Part shown: positions 48,340-60,500 of the stretch, piece by piece
Layout of the letters: each line of letters opens with the position of its first letter
How positions within the stretch are numbered: position 1 is the first letter of the stretch
NCBI GenBank assembly: GCA_022885665.1
Contig: JAGQDJ010000015.1
Span: 252,955 to 316,954 of the forward strand
Source of the DNA: Triops longicaudatus
Lineage: Eukaryota > Arthropoda > Branchiopoda > Notostraca > Triopsidae
Length of the DNA: 64,000 bases
Direction: 5' to 3'
Program-made: the position numbers and the translations under genes
Notes under the pieces: model-generated
Seen by the model: the letters and a program-made list of their open reading frames with translations, nothing else
Told to the model about the DNA's origin: nothing
The model's database searches: none

Positions 48340-50679
48340 ACTTGTGTACAGAATTTTCTTTTGACGCGGGATAAAACAACAAAATTGTTTTTATCGCAGT
48401 GGCCATGTTGACAAGGGGCATTACCTTACGAGAAAGGATAGTATGAAGCGAAAACGTAACATTTACGAGAGGAAAGGAGATTGGGAAAAACACGTAAAAG
48501 TGAAACGCATTCTTTTTTAAAGTTATCATATTGGGTAACGTGAATAGAAAATGGCGTATTTACTTTGATCCTTGCCAGAGTTATTTTAATAGGCGGTGGG
48601 AAGCAGGAAAACTTTACGAAAACTGGAATTGTCGTGTAACTGTACAGAGTTCTGAGGAACGAAGAACGAAATGTCCAGTATTTTTGCAATGCTAGAAAAG
48701 TAACGAGAACAGTAAAGAACACAGGAAAAATGTAGCAGTGAGCAATAAGTATCTTTATGCAGTATGTAGCGTGAGTGTGTGCCAGCAAAGAGCTTTGGGA
48801 GTTAATTTTATTTTATTTATTATTTTTTTTTACTTTATTTTTTTCAGCCAAGGGAAAAAACACGAATAGATACGGACATCTGACTAAATTAGTGTGAATG
48901 CAAGAGAGCAAACTTTTGTTTTCGTTCCTTCGGGTGTTCTTTTTACCTTTTTTATTTATACACTTTTCATTCGCTTCTTACCCCGTTTTCTATCACACTT
49001 CTCTCGGCAGACGTACCCCTTAGCGGGTATCTGGAAAGTTCCTGCTTCCGTTTTTAAGAATTAAAGAAGTATCCCAGGTGAAAGAGTAGGTAAAGGCTTG
49101 ATTTGCTGAAGGCGGTGTTAAACGTAGGATTGTTTCGTGGCGAATATGAACGCTGTGTGTTCTTTTGCCAAAGAAGGGAAAAGGCAGCTCGATGAATGAC
49201 TCTTAATATGAAGTACTCTGTGGTCGTTAGTTCTGTTCTCTTGGATGGTTTATCTAAAAACACTGAAATGTAAGCGGTTCTTCTTTGTTCTTCTTTTCCG
49301 CACCACTTCTGTTATTCGCGTAATGGGGGGTGACTGGAAAGGAGGACGGGGTAGTAGCATTTTTTTGCTCAAATGCATCTCGTATTCTAAAACAGAGACC
49401 ATATTCCCTTAGCTTTATTTTGTTTTTGTTTTTTATTTTATTATACTTTTTCAGAAAAACCTGTCTTCCACTCATTGAACCGAAATTCAGCCTTTTATCC
49501 CTCCTTTTGGTCCCCGCAATGCTTCTCGATCATGCCATTTGTTTTCCCCGCCCTTAAAGCTGTACAGTTGTGGTAACCGTATCGTGCATTATGATTGGGT
49601 TCCTTTTAAGTTTACCGTAACGTGCTGCAGTTATTGCTCATTAAATGTGAGCACGTTTTCACCCCCTGAAGTTTTGCTTCTATTTCAATATCTTCGTAAA
49701 TAAGACTTTGTGATAAAACCTCGCAGTGGCGCCCGCTCTCTAAAACTACAATAAACCAACAAACATCCAAGTCAAAAACGTTATTTGATGTACAAACTCC
49801 TTTACCAATCATTTTTTAAATCTCCTGCATCCGTTCTGAGTACGCGTTTAGTGAACCCTCTTTTCTGTTGCCCCCTTGGTTAGACATACAAAATCCCGAA
49901 TAACGAATTCTGACTAAAAGTAGAAATTTGCATCCTACTTGAATTATCTTGCCCAATTTTTTCCTTAACTACAAAAATATGAATTGCCAAGATTTCCCGC
50001 GTCTGTCTACCTCAGAGTCCTTCGTATCAAGTTAAATGGATGGATATATACACGTTTCTATTACACTTACGGTGCATAACACTGATGACTTCCGCTGGTA
50101 TTTTTGAGTTGGTCACGCAAAAATAAGGAGCGCGTTTTGACTTCGTTAAGAAATGTTAATTTTTTCGGTGAAAAAAAGAAAACTAAGAACATGTGAAACT
50201 TATGGTGCTGCCATTCGATCAGCTATCTTTTTTGTTGTTATTTTCTCGCCTTTTTTTTGCATATGCATACATGTATTTAGTTATGTGTTTTCTGATGGCG
50301 TAATATAGTGTGCCCCGGAATGTAACTTTTTGTTAGGCCCTCCTCCTTTCCAGTCTCCTAAAACTACCCGTGGAATGGTTGGATATCAAGTTTTTTTTTT
50401 ATATTGGGGGATGTTCAAGTTTCTACAAAACGGAACTTACGTTCAGAGGGAAAGAGAAAACTCCTGAAAGAAGAAAAGGAACATATTTGTTTTATGGTTT
50501 ATGTTATAAATTAGAACACTGTTTTTCTTTCTTTTTTATCGATTTTTAAAATAAGATTCTGGTTGAATTTCCGCATTCAAGCTGGAGGAAGTATGCGAAT
50601 GATATTGGCCTTGGTGAAAACTTATGACGTTTGTTTTGTGAATACGCCTCTTTGTTTGGAGATTTGTACTTTCTTATAT

Positions 50680-50685
50680 AATAAA
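50680..50685 (+). terminator. distal poly(A) signal candidate for BCL9
   Basis: AATAAA followed within about 15 nt by GT/T-rich sequence (TGTACATAGTGGTTTT), the typical downstream element. It could end a long form of the BCL9 transcript. Confidence 0.35.
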
Positions 50686-50700
50686 TTGTACATAGTGGTT

Positions 50701-51486
50701 TTACAAAGCTTGAGCTCAGGTTTGCGCTATTTCCTTGTTTAGAAGGGACGAAGAACTTGCTCGATTAGGACGTAATCATGACTGAGATGGAAGAGGTAAG
50801 GTCCACACGATAAAGAATACAAGAGTGACGTAATATCAGTGAAGGTTTCATTACTAAGGAATCGTCAACATTATCAGCAGTACCCAGGATTTTGGTCGGA
50901 GGTCTCATGTGTGTGGGGGTGGGGGGTCGAATGCAATTTTCTTACATTTAAGGTTCTTCCCATCTTCCCTATTATAAAACAACAATCGTTTCTAAACTCA
51001 TGTATAGTGATCAGCTGAATATTTAAAGTTTTCACAAAATTCCTGCCTTTAAAACACGAAATGCGCTTTCAAAGTTATTTCAACGGAAACGATTTCAGTG
51101 AGTGATCAAATTTGACCCAGCTCCGAAACGGTGAAGTTCGTTCTTATTATGGTTGACTAAATCTTTCTATTAAAAATAATAACAAAAAGAATGTGTCAAG
51201 AAAAGACACCGGTGGCCCCAGTAACACACGTCTTCAACCTTTTTTTTTCTGTACTTTATCTATCGACATATAGACATCGTATAGATGTCTTATAGACGTA
51301 CTTGTGCTACTTGGGGGTTGTCATTCGGGAAAGGTTTGACGGTAAAATGGGCACAAAACTGTTGTATCACATTTTAGGGTAGAACAGGAGTAATCACATA
51401 AAAGGAATAGATTCGTTAATGGTTAGTTGGTAAACGTAACACATTTCGAATTTAACAACTGCATTGTAAAATCAAATACATAGATT
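50701..51486. other. intergenic, no gene seen
   Basis: AT-rich sequence between the distal BCL9 poly(A) candidate and the retroelement-like fragment. It has a G-rich patch near 50910-50930 and no protein-like frame or RNA gene that I can support. Confidence 0.4.
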
Positions 51487-51700
51487 TTAATTTCGTAGAT
51501 GTTCCATTTTTATTACGGAGTTAAGAAAATTGGTGGCTGTTATGAAGATCTTCGTATTAGTGAAAATTTGATTGCTTTGTCTTAATATCCTTAGTAGGAC
51601 TGCTCTGCATTTGTTCAGTAGGGGACAATGGAAAAATATGTGGATTAATGTTTGATTGTAGCAGTTCATGTAGGGACAGATCATGTCAGGAACTTTTTTG
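51487..51700 (-). pseudogene. possible retrotransposon RT C-terminal remnant
   Basis: The minus-strand frame reads CPYMNCYNQTLIHIFFHCP, then LLNKCRAVLLRILRQSNQ, up to a stop at 51487. The spacing of Cys and His (C-x3-C, then H-x3-H-C-P, then NKCR) resembles the short zinc-like motif after the reverse transcriptase domain in many non-LTR elements (consensus of the form CPxC...ExxxHxxxxCP). No upstream RT domain remains, so it would be a decayed 5'-truncated piece. With only about 65 residues, chance resemblance cannot be excluded. Confidence 0.33.
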
Positions 51701-52009
51701 ATTCGAACAAAATATGATTTGTAGGGAAATTAATTGTTCTCATTTTGATCACAGTTGCTATGGTCACACGTGTGTGGCCAGACTTACGTAGTGGTTTCGA
51801 GCTTGAGTATTTCTATTTTTAGTCTTACCTCAGCAATCAAAGTGACTCCACCTCCGCAGGAGCAGGTCAGGTCATAATAATAGGTATATTTAATACAGAA
51901 TATTCTTTTTAAATAAAAAAAAAGCTATCTTACCTCTCAGAACTGAAACTACTTGACATTTCGGTTCTCGCGACTTCCCGCCCTCGTTTTTGCCGATGAC
52001 ATTCATCTG

Positions 52010-52377
52010 TGACGTCACAGCTGGCTCGGAGTCACAAAGAATCAGCTGAGAGCTGTTTTCAAGTTCGTAAGCAATAACAAAGGATAGATACGTCGTTACT
52101 GCGTCGTGCAAAACATTTCGGAGAACTTTCTCCTTTTTTAAAAAATAATAGGGCTTCCTTATTTTCTAGAAGAAGGTAGTTGTAATTTTTTTAAGCAGAT
52201 AAGTGAGTGTGTTGTTAGTGCGTTTTTGTAATTACGTTTAGTAACGTCGTAGTAGTGTGAGTCGTTCAGTGACGTGACAAGGGGGTTTCACTGTGCAATC
52301 GTCGGTCTCGTATGCAGCTCAGTACAAAAGTCTGCTACACCACAGTCGCAGTTTGTTGAACATTTTCCATTACCAAA
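52010..52377 (+). promoter_or_regulatory. LC3 promoter and 5'UTR region
   Basis: A full CRE TGACGTCA at 52010-52017 lies about 250 bp upstream of TCAGT initiator-like pentamers at 52266-52270 and 52319-52323. Those in turn are 112 and 59 nt upstream of the LC3 start codon. GTGACGTGAC at 52270-52279 overlaps the first pentamer. The arrangement fits transcription starting at one or both TCAGT sites with a short 5'UTR. Confidence 0.4.
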
Positions 52378-52882
52378 ATGACTACCCAGAAGTCTTTCAA
52401 AGAGCGGCGAAATTTCGGTAAGTATCATGAAACGGCGCAACGTAACTTAGTAGCAGGAACTATTCATTGTGTCACTCCTTTTTTTTCTAGGATTACGGAT
52501 GAGGGATGCTGAGTTGGTTCGAGAAGCACATCCTAACAAAATTCCAGTCGTCGTAGAAAGATTTAGTGGAGAGAAAAATCTGCCACTGCTTGATAAAACC
52601 AAATTTCTTGTCCCTGATCACGTCACTGTAGGAGAGCTCTTAAAAATCATGAGGTTTGCTTAAATAATTTTGACCTGAAACTTTCTTTTACTGTAAGCAT
52701 TATTTTTTTACATCAATTTTAGGCGTCGGATGCAATTGAACCCAAATCAAGCGTTTTTTCTGCTAGTTAATCAACGCAGTATGGCTAGCATATCCATGAC
52801 AATGGCAGAAGTCTACCAAAAGGAAAAAGATGAAGATGGATTTTTGTATATGGTTTATGCGTCGCAGGAGGTTTTTGGTTAA
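52378..52882 (+). CDS. MAP1LC3: LC3-type Atg8 ubiquitin-like protein
   Basis: Three exons, 52378-52417, 52491-52653 and 52723-52882, joined at phase 1 and phase 2 GT-AG sites, give 120 residues. The N-terminus MTTQKSFKERRNF has the two short helices that distinguish LC3 from GABARAP-type members (PSDRPFKQRRSF in human LC3A). The ubiquitin-like core carries HPNKIPVVVERF, LDKTKFLVPDHV (LIR-docking Lys49, Lys51 and Phe52, numbered as in LC3B), NPNQAFFLLVN and EDGFLYMVYASQ. The protein is conjugated to phosphatidylethanolamine on autophagosome membranes and recruits LIR-bearing cargo receptors. It ends EVFG with the stop codon right after Gly120, so there is no tail for ATG4 to trim. The position of the glycine equals that of processed LC3B. 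Confidence 0.96.
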
Positions 52883-53015
52883 TTTGTTATGAATGTGCAA
52901 AAGTCTTAGAAAAAATTACGAGTTTTCCCCCTTCACCACGGGGGAATGTAACCATCATGTTGAAAAAGTCATCCCTGTACTTATAATCACGGGAAGGATG
53001 GGTATAATCACTCCG

Positions 53016-53021
53016 ATTAAA
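53016..53021 (+). terminator. poly(A) signal ATTAAA candidate of LC3
   Basis: The ATTAAA variant lies 134 nt after the LC3 stop and is followed by a T-rich downstream region. No AATAAA is closer. Confidence 0.35.
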
Positions 53022-55559
53022 AGGCTTGTTTTATTTTTCTAATCATTATTTTATGGACCTTTTTTCCTTTTGATCGTAAACCGTCTAAGCTATATATTGT
53101 GTACCTAAAATTCGAGTGATTAGGACATTTTGTGATAAATATTTCAACTCTAGTAAACAGTACACACGTTCCCTTGTACAAAGTGCTGGAAACTAGCTTT
53201 CACCTCTTTACTTGTAAGTGACGTAAATTTAGGATCGTAAATTCATGCAGCTTCCGTCAGCGCCCACCGCAATTGATAAGTGTATATTTTAGGTATGTTT
53301 TATCGTGTCCGATTTACGAGCAGGAGAAACTATACTGTATGAAGCGCATGCTGTCCTTTTGAAGAATTTATTAAACTTTTGCGTATTTGATAACAGTCCG
53401 TGTTTTGTTCGATTTTTTTTTCTTATACCGGTTATTTGCTTGGGCTTTTGCCAATTGTATAAAAAATTCGGTGGATTTCCCAAGTTTTCTCTTTTTTGTG
53501 CGTTTGCGCACTGCAGCGTTTGTGGACCTTCACGAAGACATTTTATGATCCGCGCAGGTGTTATTGTGTGGTTGCGTTTGGTTTTCATCCTATTTGTCTG
53601 CGTTTTCCAGAGACAAGGGAATTTTGACTTAAAGGTGTAATGATGACACCACAGATTTATAGCAGACCCTTTTAGTCAATATTTGACAGAAAAGGAGCAG
53701 ACGCTAAGTAAAAACGCTCGAAAAAATATAGCCTATTGTTAGCAGGTGACTTCGCTCTCATGTTTTTGCGAATTGATTTTAAAACTAAACTACAGCAGAG
53801 CAAAACTCTCTGGGACAGAGAATCGATTTATGACAGTTTTTCGTAAATAGACATATTTTAAAAGTTACTTTACCCTTTTTTACGTGGGATGCCACTGCGA
53901 CATTGAAACGTGCCCCCATTATTATGCACGGTGCACCTCGCATGATCTATGTTCATGTGTCTGCATAATACTACTACAAGCAAGTCTTAGGTTACACTAC
54001 TTGGTTCGAGCTATTCAAACTATGAATTGCTATCTATGTGCTTTTAGTGCAAGAAGTTGAGGAAAATAAGAAAACGCGATTGTTTCCTTCGAAGTTTCCC
54101 AATTGCCTTCGGTTGGGTACTTCTGGTAGTCGGAATTTAAAAACTAACAGGATGGGTAACAAAAATCGGTTATGGAAACCTTCCAAATTAACGAGGTACA
54201 CTGTAATTTTTAAGTTTTGTGACGTGACTACAAGTCTGCCGACAGAAAAATACTCGTGTTGCTGTACCGGTTCGTGCAACTGAATTCTCAGATTAATAGC
54301 AAGCAAGTGTAAAGTTGGTACATATTTTGGACGAAGTCGATTTGCGAACTCGATATCTTGGCTTACAGTTTGCCATGTTTGGGTAATATCTTACAAATAG
54401 TGTAAGTCCGAGAGAAACCCTAACGGTCGTGAGAACTATCGCAACGTGGGCAACGCAGTCAGCAAACCCTAGTCCATCTTGCCCGTTTGTGTAGTTTCTT
54501 AATGGGACGAACTAGCGATAAAAGCTCTCTGGTGCTTGCCTTTTCTGTTTACTGTTCGCTCTAAGAAGCGTGTGCCACACAAATATGAGAGAAGATATTC
54601 GACCCGGTTTTGTAACTAAAGATTAGGTTTTACTCATAGAGTAAATCTGCATCACTGTCAGTTTGACAGAAAAAATTCGTCAGGAGAGTCTAAAAGGTTT
54701 TCTAGCCTCGTGTGGGTTGCATGTTCCGGAATAAATTGCATTTGTTCCGTGATTTAAGTGTGACCAACAATAACACAGCGTGTTCAGTGACAAAAATTGG
54801 GTTCATTCCTTTTAGATCAACTGCCAAGCGAAGTGGGTCGTCCACAATTAGTGAAAAAGTCAACCTAACATTGGACCAACCAATGGTAAGAAGGGCTTGC
54901 ACTCATTACAAACCTATCAATTTCTTATAAAAGCCTCGGAACAGACTCGCTCTTTCGCTTTATCCCGAAGGCAGGGCCGTGACTCATTTCCTTAGTCGTT
55001 TGCTGTTAGAGCCAGGCTGACCTGACCTTGTTCTAGTTAAATGCGCAGAGAAAAACGAATAACAAAGTTAATACCGAAGAAATGGCGAAAGGTCTGGGAA
55101 TTTGGAAACTCGAACATATTGATGCAAACATTGAGCACATACATGACGAGGCTCTGAAAGTCGATTGGTGGTTAACATTTAAATTGGCGGAGGGCTGAGT
55201 GTGCGATATTTCCTCTTTTCCGTGTTGGTAAATCTGACGAGGCTTTCCATCCCGGCAATAACCTCGGATTCTTACGTCGTCACGTTACCTCTTACATTCC
55301 CGCAATTCATTGAAAAAGGGCTGGGTTTCTTTGTGATTGGCCTTGATCTAAAAAATGAACAAGTTTGTGAATGACCCACGGAGCAATTTTTCAAAAATAA
55401 AGGGATAGCCTTCGAGCAGCCCACACGCATGACATTATATATGAGGGTTACCTTTATTTGAGTAAATCGCTTTTCGCTTTCACGAATTCTGAGAAGGAAA
55501 AGTTTTAAGTTACGTTGCAGATTTCAATTTAGTCATAATAAATTTCTTCTATATTATGT
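53022..55559. other. intergenic stretch between LC3 and tRNA-Ala
   Basis: About 2.5 kb without an exon series I can support. The longest plus-strand frame (53305-53640) is hydrophobic, biased in composition and flanked by no convincing splice sites. It may lie in an extended LC3 3'UTR. No repeat or RNA gene was recognised. Confidence 0.4.
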
Positions 55560-55631
55560 GGGGTTGTAGCTCAGTGGTAGAGCGCTCGCTTCGCATGTGA
55601 GAGGCCCGGGGTTCGATCCCCCGCAGCTCCA
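55560..55631 (+). tRNA. tRNA-Ala (anticodon CGC)
   Basis: A 72-nt cloverleaf without intron. The acceptor stem GGGGTTG pairs with CAGCTCC plus discriminator A. The D arm is GCTC-AGTGGTA-GAGC, the anticodon stem CTCGC/GTGAG encloses loop TTCGCAT with anticodon CGC, and the T arm is CGGGG-TTCGATC-CCCCG. Internal A box (TAGCTCAGTGGTAGA) and B box (GGTTCGATCCC) are intact, and a T5 Pol III terminator follows within 8 nt. Genomic CCA is absent, as expected in eukaryotes. It decodes GCG alanine codons. Confidence 0.97.
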
Positions 55632-55634
55632 AAA

Positions 55635-55639
55635 TTTTT
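55635..55639 (+). terminator. Pol III T5 terminator of tRNA-Ala
   Basis: Five T residues four nucleotides after the discriminator base, the standard RNA polymerase III stop signal. Confidence 0.8.
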
Positions 55640-56400
55640 AAAATGTCTGAAAATAACTTTCATTTCATTCTCTTCGTTTTACTTTATTATTTTGCACCTC
55701 CACGGAGAAATTCTATAAAATATCTTAGTATGCCTAAAGCATTTTAATGTAGGTCACCACAGTGGAAATAAATACTTTTTAACCATCTAATTACCACAAG
55801 GAAAAAAAAGAGAGAGGAACAGCTGCATCTGTGACCTCCACACAGTGCTGTTTCTTAGAGGGTAATTCGCTATACCTACCTCTACACCCACTTTTTTGTG
55901 TATTTTTGTGTATTTTTATTTTTTCGTCACATGTGCCTGCAGGCGTTGAATACCTAGAGGTCTGTACGATAAGAGAGTAGCGGCGTAAACGAAAATGGAC
56001 ATGTTTTGACAGGGAAAGGGAAACGTCTGAGAGCCTGTAGTGACCAAAGAAGGTTTAATTAATTCCATTTAAATTCTTTTTTCGAGAACTATGATCACAT
56101 GCAAGCAGCCAGGTTTCGCCTTAGTAGTCGTTTTACATACTTAGTTCAGTTTGGGTTCAAGGCCAAACGGGACAAGATGCATGGATCTCACTAAGTGGAC
56201 GAACAGGCTTTTGGATCAACTCATGCTTCCTTTTGGGTAACTGTTAAGTCTATAACCTTTGCATCTCCAAGCCGGTTGCCTTCATTATACATGTATTCCT
56301 TTCTTGGGACTTCCTAGTCCCTATCCTCATAGGTCTTTGAAAGCCTCAAAATTGATCTTGTGTCTATAACATACGTAATTCAACATTCATATAGTCTCAA
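55640..56400. other. intergenic / upstream of otopetrin alternative first exon
   Basis: AT-rich sequence with a short tandem TTTTTGTGTATTTTTGTGTATTTTT (about 55890-55925) and a TCAGT pentamer near 56146 that could act as initiator for the alternative otopetrin transcript. No other gene seen. Confidence 0.4.
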
Positions 56401-56665
56401 ATGGCTGACTCCTCCGCGTTTCGGGGACGTTCGCGCACAAATTCGATGTCCCGACCAGTGCACCATTGGAATTCCACGGTAAGCCACATTGTTTTTTCTT
56501 CTTTTTTTTTCCAAGCACTATACTGTCCCTGTAATCCAGCTTCTCAGTTGCTTGAAACATTTCCTTCTAGATGATGGAATTAGTACCTTTACGCAAACAT
56601 ACCCAAGTAATGGAGCCTATGGAGATTCATATCTTCCAGCGAGGACCCATTCCGAAAAACGCCAA
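56401..56665 (+). CDS. OTOP: alternative N-terminal exons of otopetrin
   Basis: Exon 56401-56478 starts with ATG and encodes 26 residues (MADSSAFRGRSRTNSMSRPV...), ending at a GTAAGC donor. Exon 56571-56665 follows a TTCCTTCTAG acceptor, encodes MMELVPLRKHTQVMEP... to PIPKNA and ends in phase 2 at GTGGGT. Phase 2 is exactly what the first transmembrane exon of otopetrin (59884) requires, giving a 630-residue isoform with a short 57-residue N-terminus in place of the 276-residue one from exon 57562. Both N-termini contain basic Ser-rich RxxS-type sites. The alternative is a chance pair of short open frames; phase and splice signals argue against that. Confidence 0.55.
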
Positions 56666-57142
56666 GTGGGTTACAGATCGCGTTATATAATGTATCTCTA
56701 CTATAGTTCTCAATGAAAGTAACACAAGCTTATATAAGTTGCTTACTGTTCTGTAGCCAAGTTCCTTAGGATATCTTTGAAAAGCTGCTACTTTTATACT
56801 ACTTTGGTTAATCTTATGATGTATATTTCTAAGTTCTTACCTTTTATCTATGACAGACTCTCGAATTTTAGCCCGTATTTTTCTACGATTTAATTATTTA
56901 TTTTTCTTCATTTATTGCTATTTACGTACAATGCACACATGAAGAAGGCTATATGTTGGATCCCTTTTTAATGTGCATCCTGGAATCCTCTGGGTCGGGT
57001 AGCGACTCATTTTGTAGTCGTGTTCCCGCTCCTATTCCGGAGGCCCTGTACGTTGAACAAAAGTGAAAGTTGTAGCCACGCGTATGATGTAAAAAATAGA
57101 AAAAGAGTAGATCACCCTTAGTACGTTAGCGGTGTTCGGCAG

Positions 57143-57561
57143 TCAGTCACTCAGTCAGACAGCTCGTCAACTCGTTGCGAGACAAAATTTACCGTTCATC
57201 CATACACACTGTAAATCAGTGGATATTTTCCCCTTCACGTACAGCGAGGTCTTAGTTTCGAAGTACAACGTAAGTGAGTGACAATCCTTTCTTGCTAGCT
57301 CTCCTATTTAAATCAAGAAAACATCTAGTCTCTTGCTCAACTGACCGGTTCGTGAATAACTCAATCGAGTTCAGGGGGGAACTGGGTGAGTTATGCGCGG
57401 GACACCACGTGTGAATGTGCTTAACACGCCCCTAGTAGATATCCGTTCACACTAGCGTTTAGTGACTCGTAATTACTAGTGTCGTAGTATACCCTTCGTT
57501 CGTTCTCTACGTCTCGTTTACACAGTTTCTTTGCCAGTGCATTCATTCCTTTGCGAAAACC
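57143..57561 (+). promoter_or_regulatory. promoter/5'UTR of long otopetrin transcript
   Basis: TCAGT pentamers at 57143-57147 and 57151-57155 (with overlapping TCAGTCA copies) mark a likely arthropod-type start region. A donor-like AAC-GTAAGTG at 57270 and an acceptor TTTCTTTGCCAG ending at 57537 suggest a small 5'UTR intron before the ATG at 57562, which has the good context AAACCATGG. Confidence 0.4.
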
Positions 57562-60500
57562 ATGGAAAGTCGAAGGAAGTCTTCTGTGGGAAGTAACGGT
57601 TCAAGGTTTCGCGTTTTGGAAAACTTTCCCGAACCAGAGAATCCGTCGGATATCCGCAAGTCATGCTCCACGTCCGATCTACAGAAGGGTGATTCTACGT
57701 ACGTCTCTTCCGAAGGCGCATTTTTAGCTGTCAACACACCCCGAGTACGCTCAGTCAGCATGGTGTCTAGCAATCCGCTTAATCCAACGGATTTAGAGAA
57801 CAGTTGGTCGCCACCAAGTGAGAATCTGCCTCGACAGCGACGTCGCTCGCGGAGAATCACTCTGATCCAAGCCGGGCACGATGCTCTAACTCCTGAGGTT
57901 ACTCTGCACGAAGAAGACGAGTCGAATAATAGTGCTAAGAAAACTAACGACCCAGTTCTGGAAGAAGTGCTGGTCGATTCATCCGGTCATCTTAAGCCCC
58001 GTTCATTAAACGCAGATCTGAGTAAAGAACGTAAAATAAGTCGAATTTTCTGGATGCTGCAATCCATGCAGGATGCAATGCTCTCAACTTCCTTAACTCC
58101 AACTTACAAGTCTCTGGGCACTACTGGTAACGGCAACCAAGAGACAAATATTGTCCCGTCCAATTCCACAACTCTTGCTATACCTCAACCCCAAGTCCAC
58201 ATATCTACTTCCAGTCACTCAGCGACGATTCTAGCTAAACCTCATCGTCCGTTACATGCATGTGTGTCTTCAGCCTCACTGTCTTCGTCTGTGAGTTCTT
58301 CACGTCCTTTTCTTCATCAGGATTCCCGGTCCAGCACGACTTCCACGGAGTACGGCTCGCGACCGCAGCTTCCGGTGATTAAGAATTCTCGGTGCGCTTT
58401 TTAATAATATCTTGCCATAAACTTCTGAAATCCATTGTTCTTTCTAACACAATTGCTGAACCGTCAGCTTTCTAGAAATTAGAATGTTGAAGACACACAG
58501 TTTTGCGGTATGTCCCAGACGCACGTCAAACCATAATCTGGCTCCAGAAACTCTGTCGAGGGCACCTGTATCCCATGCCTAAAGCGGTTAACTATCTAGC
58601 TTTTACCATACTCTTTGTGCGAAGGCTATGAGTGGAAAGAAAGAGAGCCTACAAAAAATCTAGAGACTATAATTATGAAAAAATGTTTGTTTTCAGCAAA
58701 GTACCGTGTGCCTGAAACGGTATTTACATACTTGGGTAGTTGAGATTTTATCTTCAAAAGAAGATTGAATCTTTTTTTATAAAAAAGAAGATGAAAGCCT
58801 CTAAGCACTTACAAACCGCTTATATTTACACATTAAAAAAATATTTATGGCCTTTTATATTCACATATGAGTTCTTTTATTGTCAGCCGAACTTGGAGAG
58901 AAAGCGCAGAAAACTGAAACGTCTTAAAAATTAGTTCAATGCGTAATGAAGTTTTTTTTTTCAAAACAACTTTAATTAGAAAATGACATTCACTAAGTTT
59001 TTGTAGAGTCTCAATGCCACTGTGCGAACAGGTGAGCATTACTCATTTGATTGTATTGTAACCGGCTTTCGTAAAACGTGCCAGATGCGTATGGAAAAGT
59101 AGAGCATAAATTCCAAATATGACTTGGTTGTTAATAGGGTCCACGCCTTTACCTTTTGATACGACTAGTTGTAATTGCCATTATCACGCATTGTGTTCGA
59201 AACTGGTATAAAATGTAAAGCAATTATAGCACTGGCACTGCAAACGTAACTTAATTTTCACTCACGAATTGTACGGTTCTGGCATATTTAAGTTTCTGAC
59301 TGACATAATTGAGTTGATTCAATGTTGTAAATTAGTTTTTAGTATAATTAATTTAATGTTATTTAATAAGATTAGTGTGCTTGGTTCAAATAAATTGCTC
59401 TTCAGTTTTCATGAACATTAGAAAATAAGCATCACTCAAATAAAAGGTGGTTGTTTAGGTCGAGTATTCCCAGAGCATCCCAACATTTCAAAGCCGGTCT
59501 TGGATTTAATTTTATTTTTCTCTTTCAGTGTAATTTTCGTAAAGATGTGAATTTCGAGTCACATTTCAGTTTCTTGCTATTTGTATCTTTCGTCAAACCA
59601 TTCTTGTAACATTTACACAAAACTTAGCCGTTCTCATGCTCTGTAAACGTCAATTCATTGTCTCCCAGTCAGAAGGGAACATGTGTCCAAAATAGTTCGC
59701 AAACACTGATTTAAAGAATCACTTTTGTACTTGAAGAAATTTTTCTTTGTAACTGTGCCAGAGTTAAAGGTCCAGTAGTTTATGCTAAGTGTATTTTGAG
59801 GGCTTTACTACACAGTTGCACGGTTCTCAGTTATTTTTGTGTGTACTTATTGAAAACATTCTTTCATGTCTTCCCGTTAAAAGGACTGCAGCACTGATTG
59901 GCATGAGTTCGTTGTATGCTGAATTTTTGATCGTTGTCTGCATTGCACACATTCTTGCCGAAGTGTTTACGCATAACGTTCCACTACATTACTACGAGGT
60001 ACGACAAAGATTCCCTTCATTTTCCAAAACTGCACTACACTGAGGTTTCGATCTCTTTTACTATAGCCTGTAGTCTTTGGGAAAAAAAGTCCATAACTAC
60101 TAAGTAGTTTTTTACGCTAAAAAATGTTTCTTGGAACTGCAAAGTGACAGCCAAATAATGCTTTTCCTACAATCACCTGTTTGTTGCAGGGTTTTTTCAC
60201 TTACTTATACGTCGGATCTATCCTGTTTCTATGCTACGTTTTCGGATATTTGCTCCGTCCTGCCCGCGATAGCCAAGAAGGAACCGTAAAGGACGTATTT
60301 CTTAACCAGTCTGTCTCTATTGACACCGACAGTCTTCAACGCAAAACGGTTGGTTGCCTTGACACCTTACAATAAGTGTTACCTACCGCTCACACTTAAG
60401 CCATAAAGCTGTCAGGTCCTTTGATTTATTTAATTCTTTTGCATTGCTCGACGGTATTTCTGCAGTTTTTTGCCAAAATAATGGGAGCAAAAAGGAGGCA

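Larger units (their letters stand above)
48240..50700 (+). other. BCL9 3'UTR and downstream flank
   Basis: AT-rich sequence after the BCL9 stop without protein-like frames. A proximal pair of overlapping AATAAA hexamers lies 91-100 nt after the stop, and an isolated AATAAA at 50680-50685 could end a 2.4-kb long 3'UTR. Poly-T tracts occur at 48820-48845 and 50390. No other gene seen. Confidence 0.45.

Noticed and set aside
53305..53640. 111-residue hydrophobic frame after LC3
   Set aside because: Phe-rich composition from T-rich DNA, no family signature and no supporting splice sites. It more likely lies in the extended LC3 3' region.
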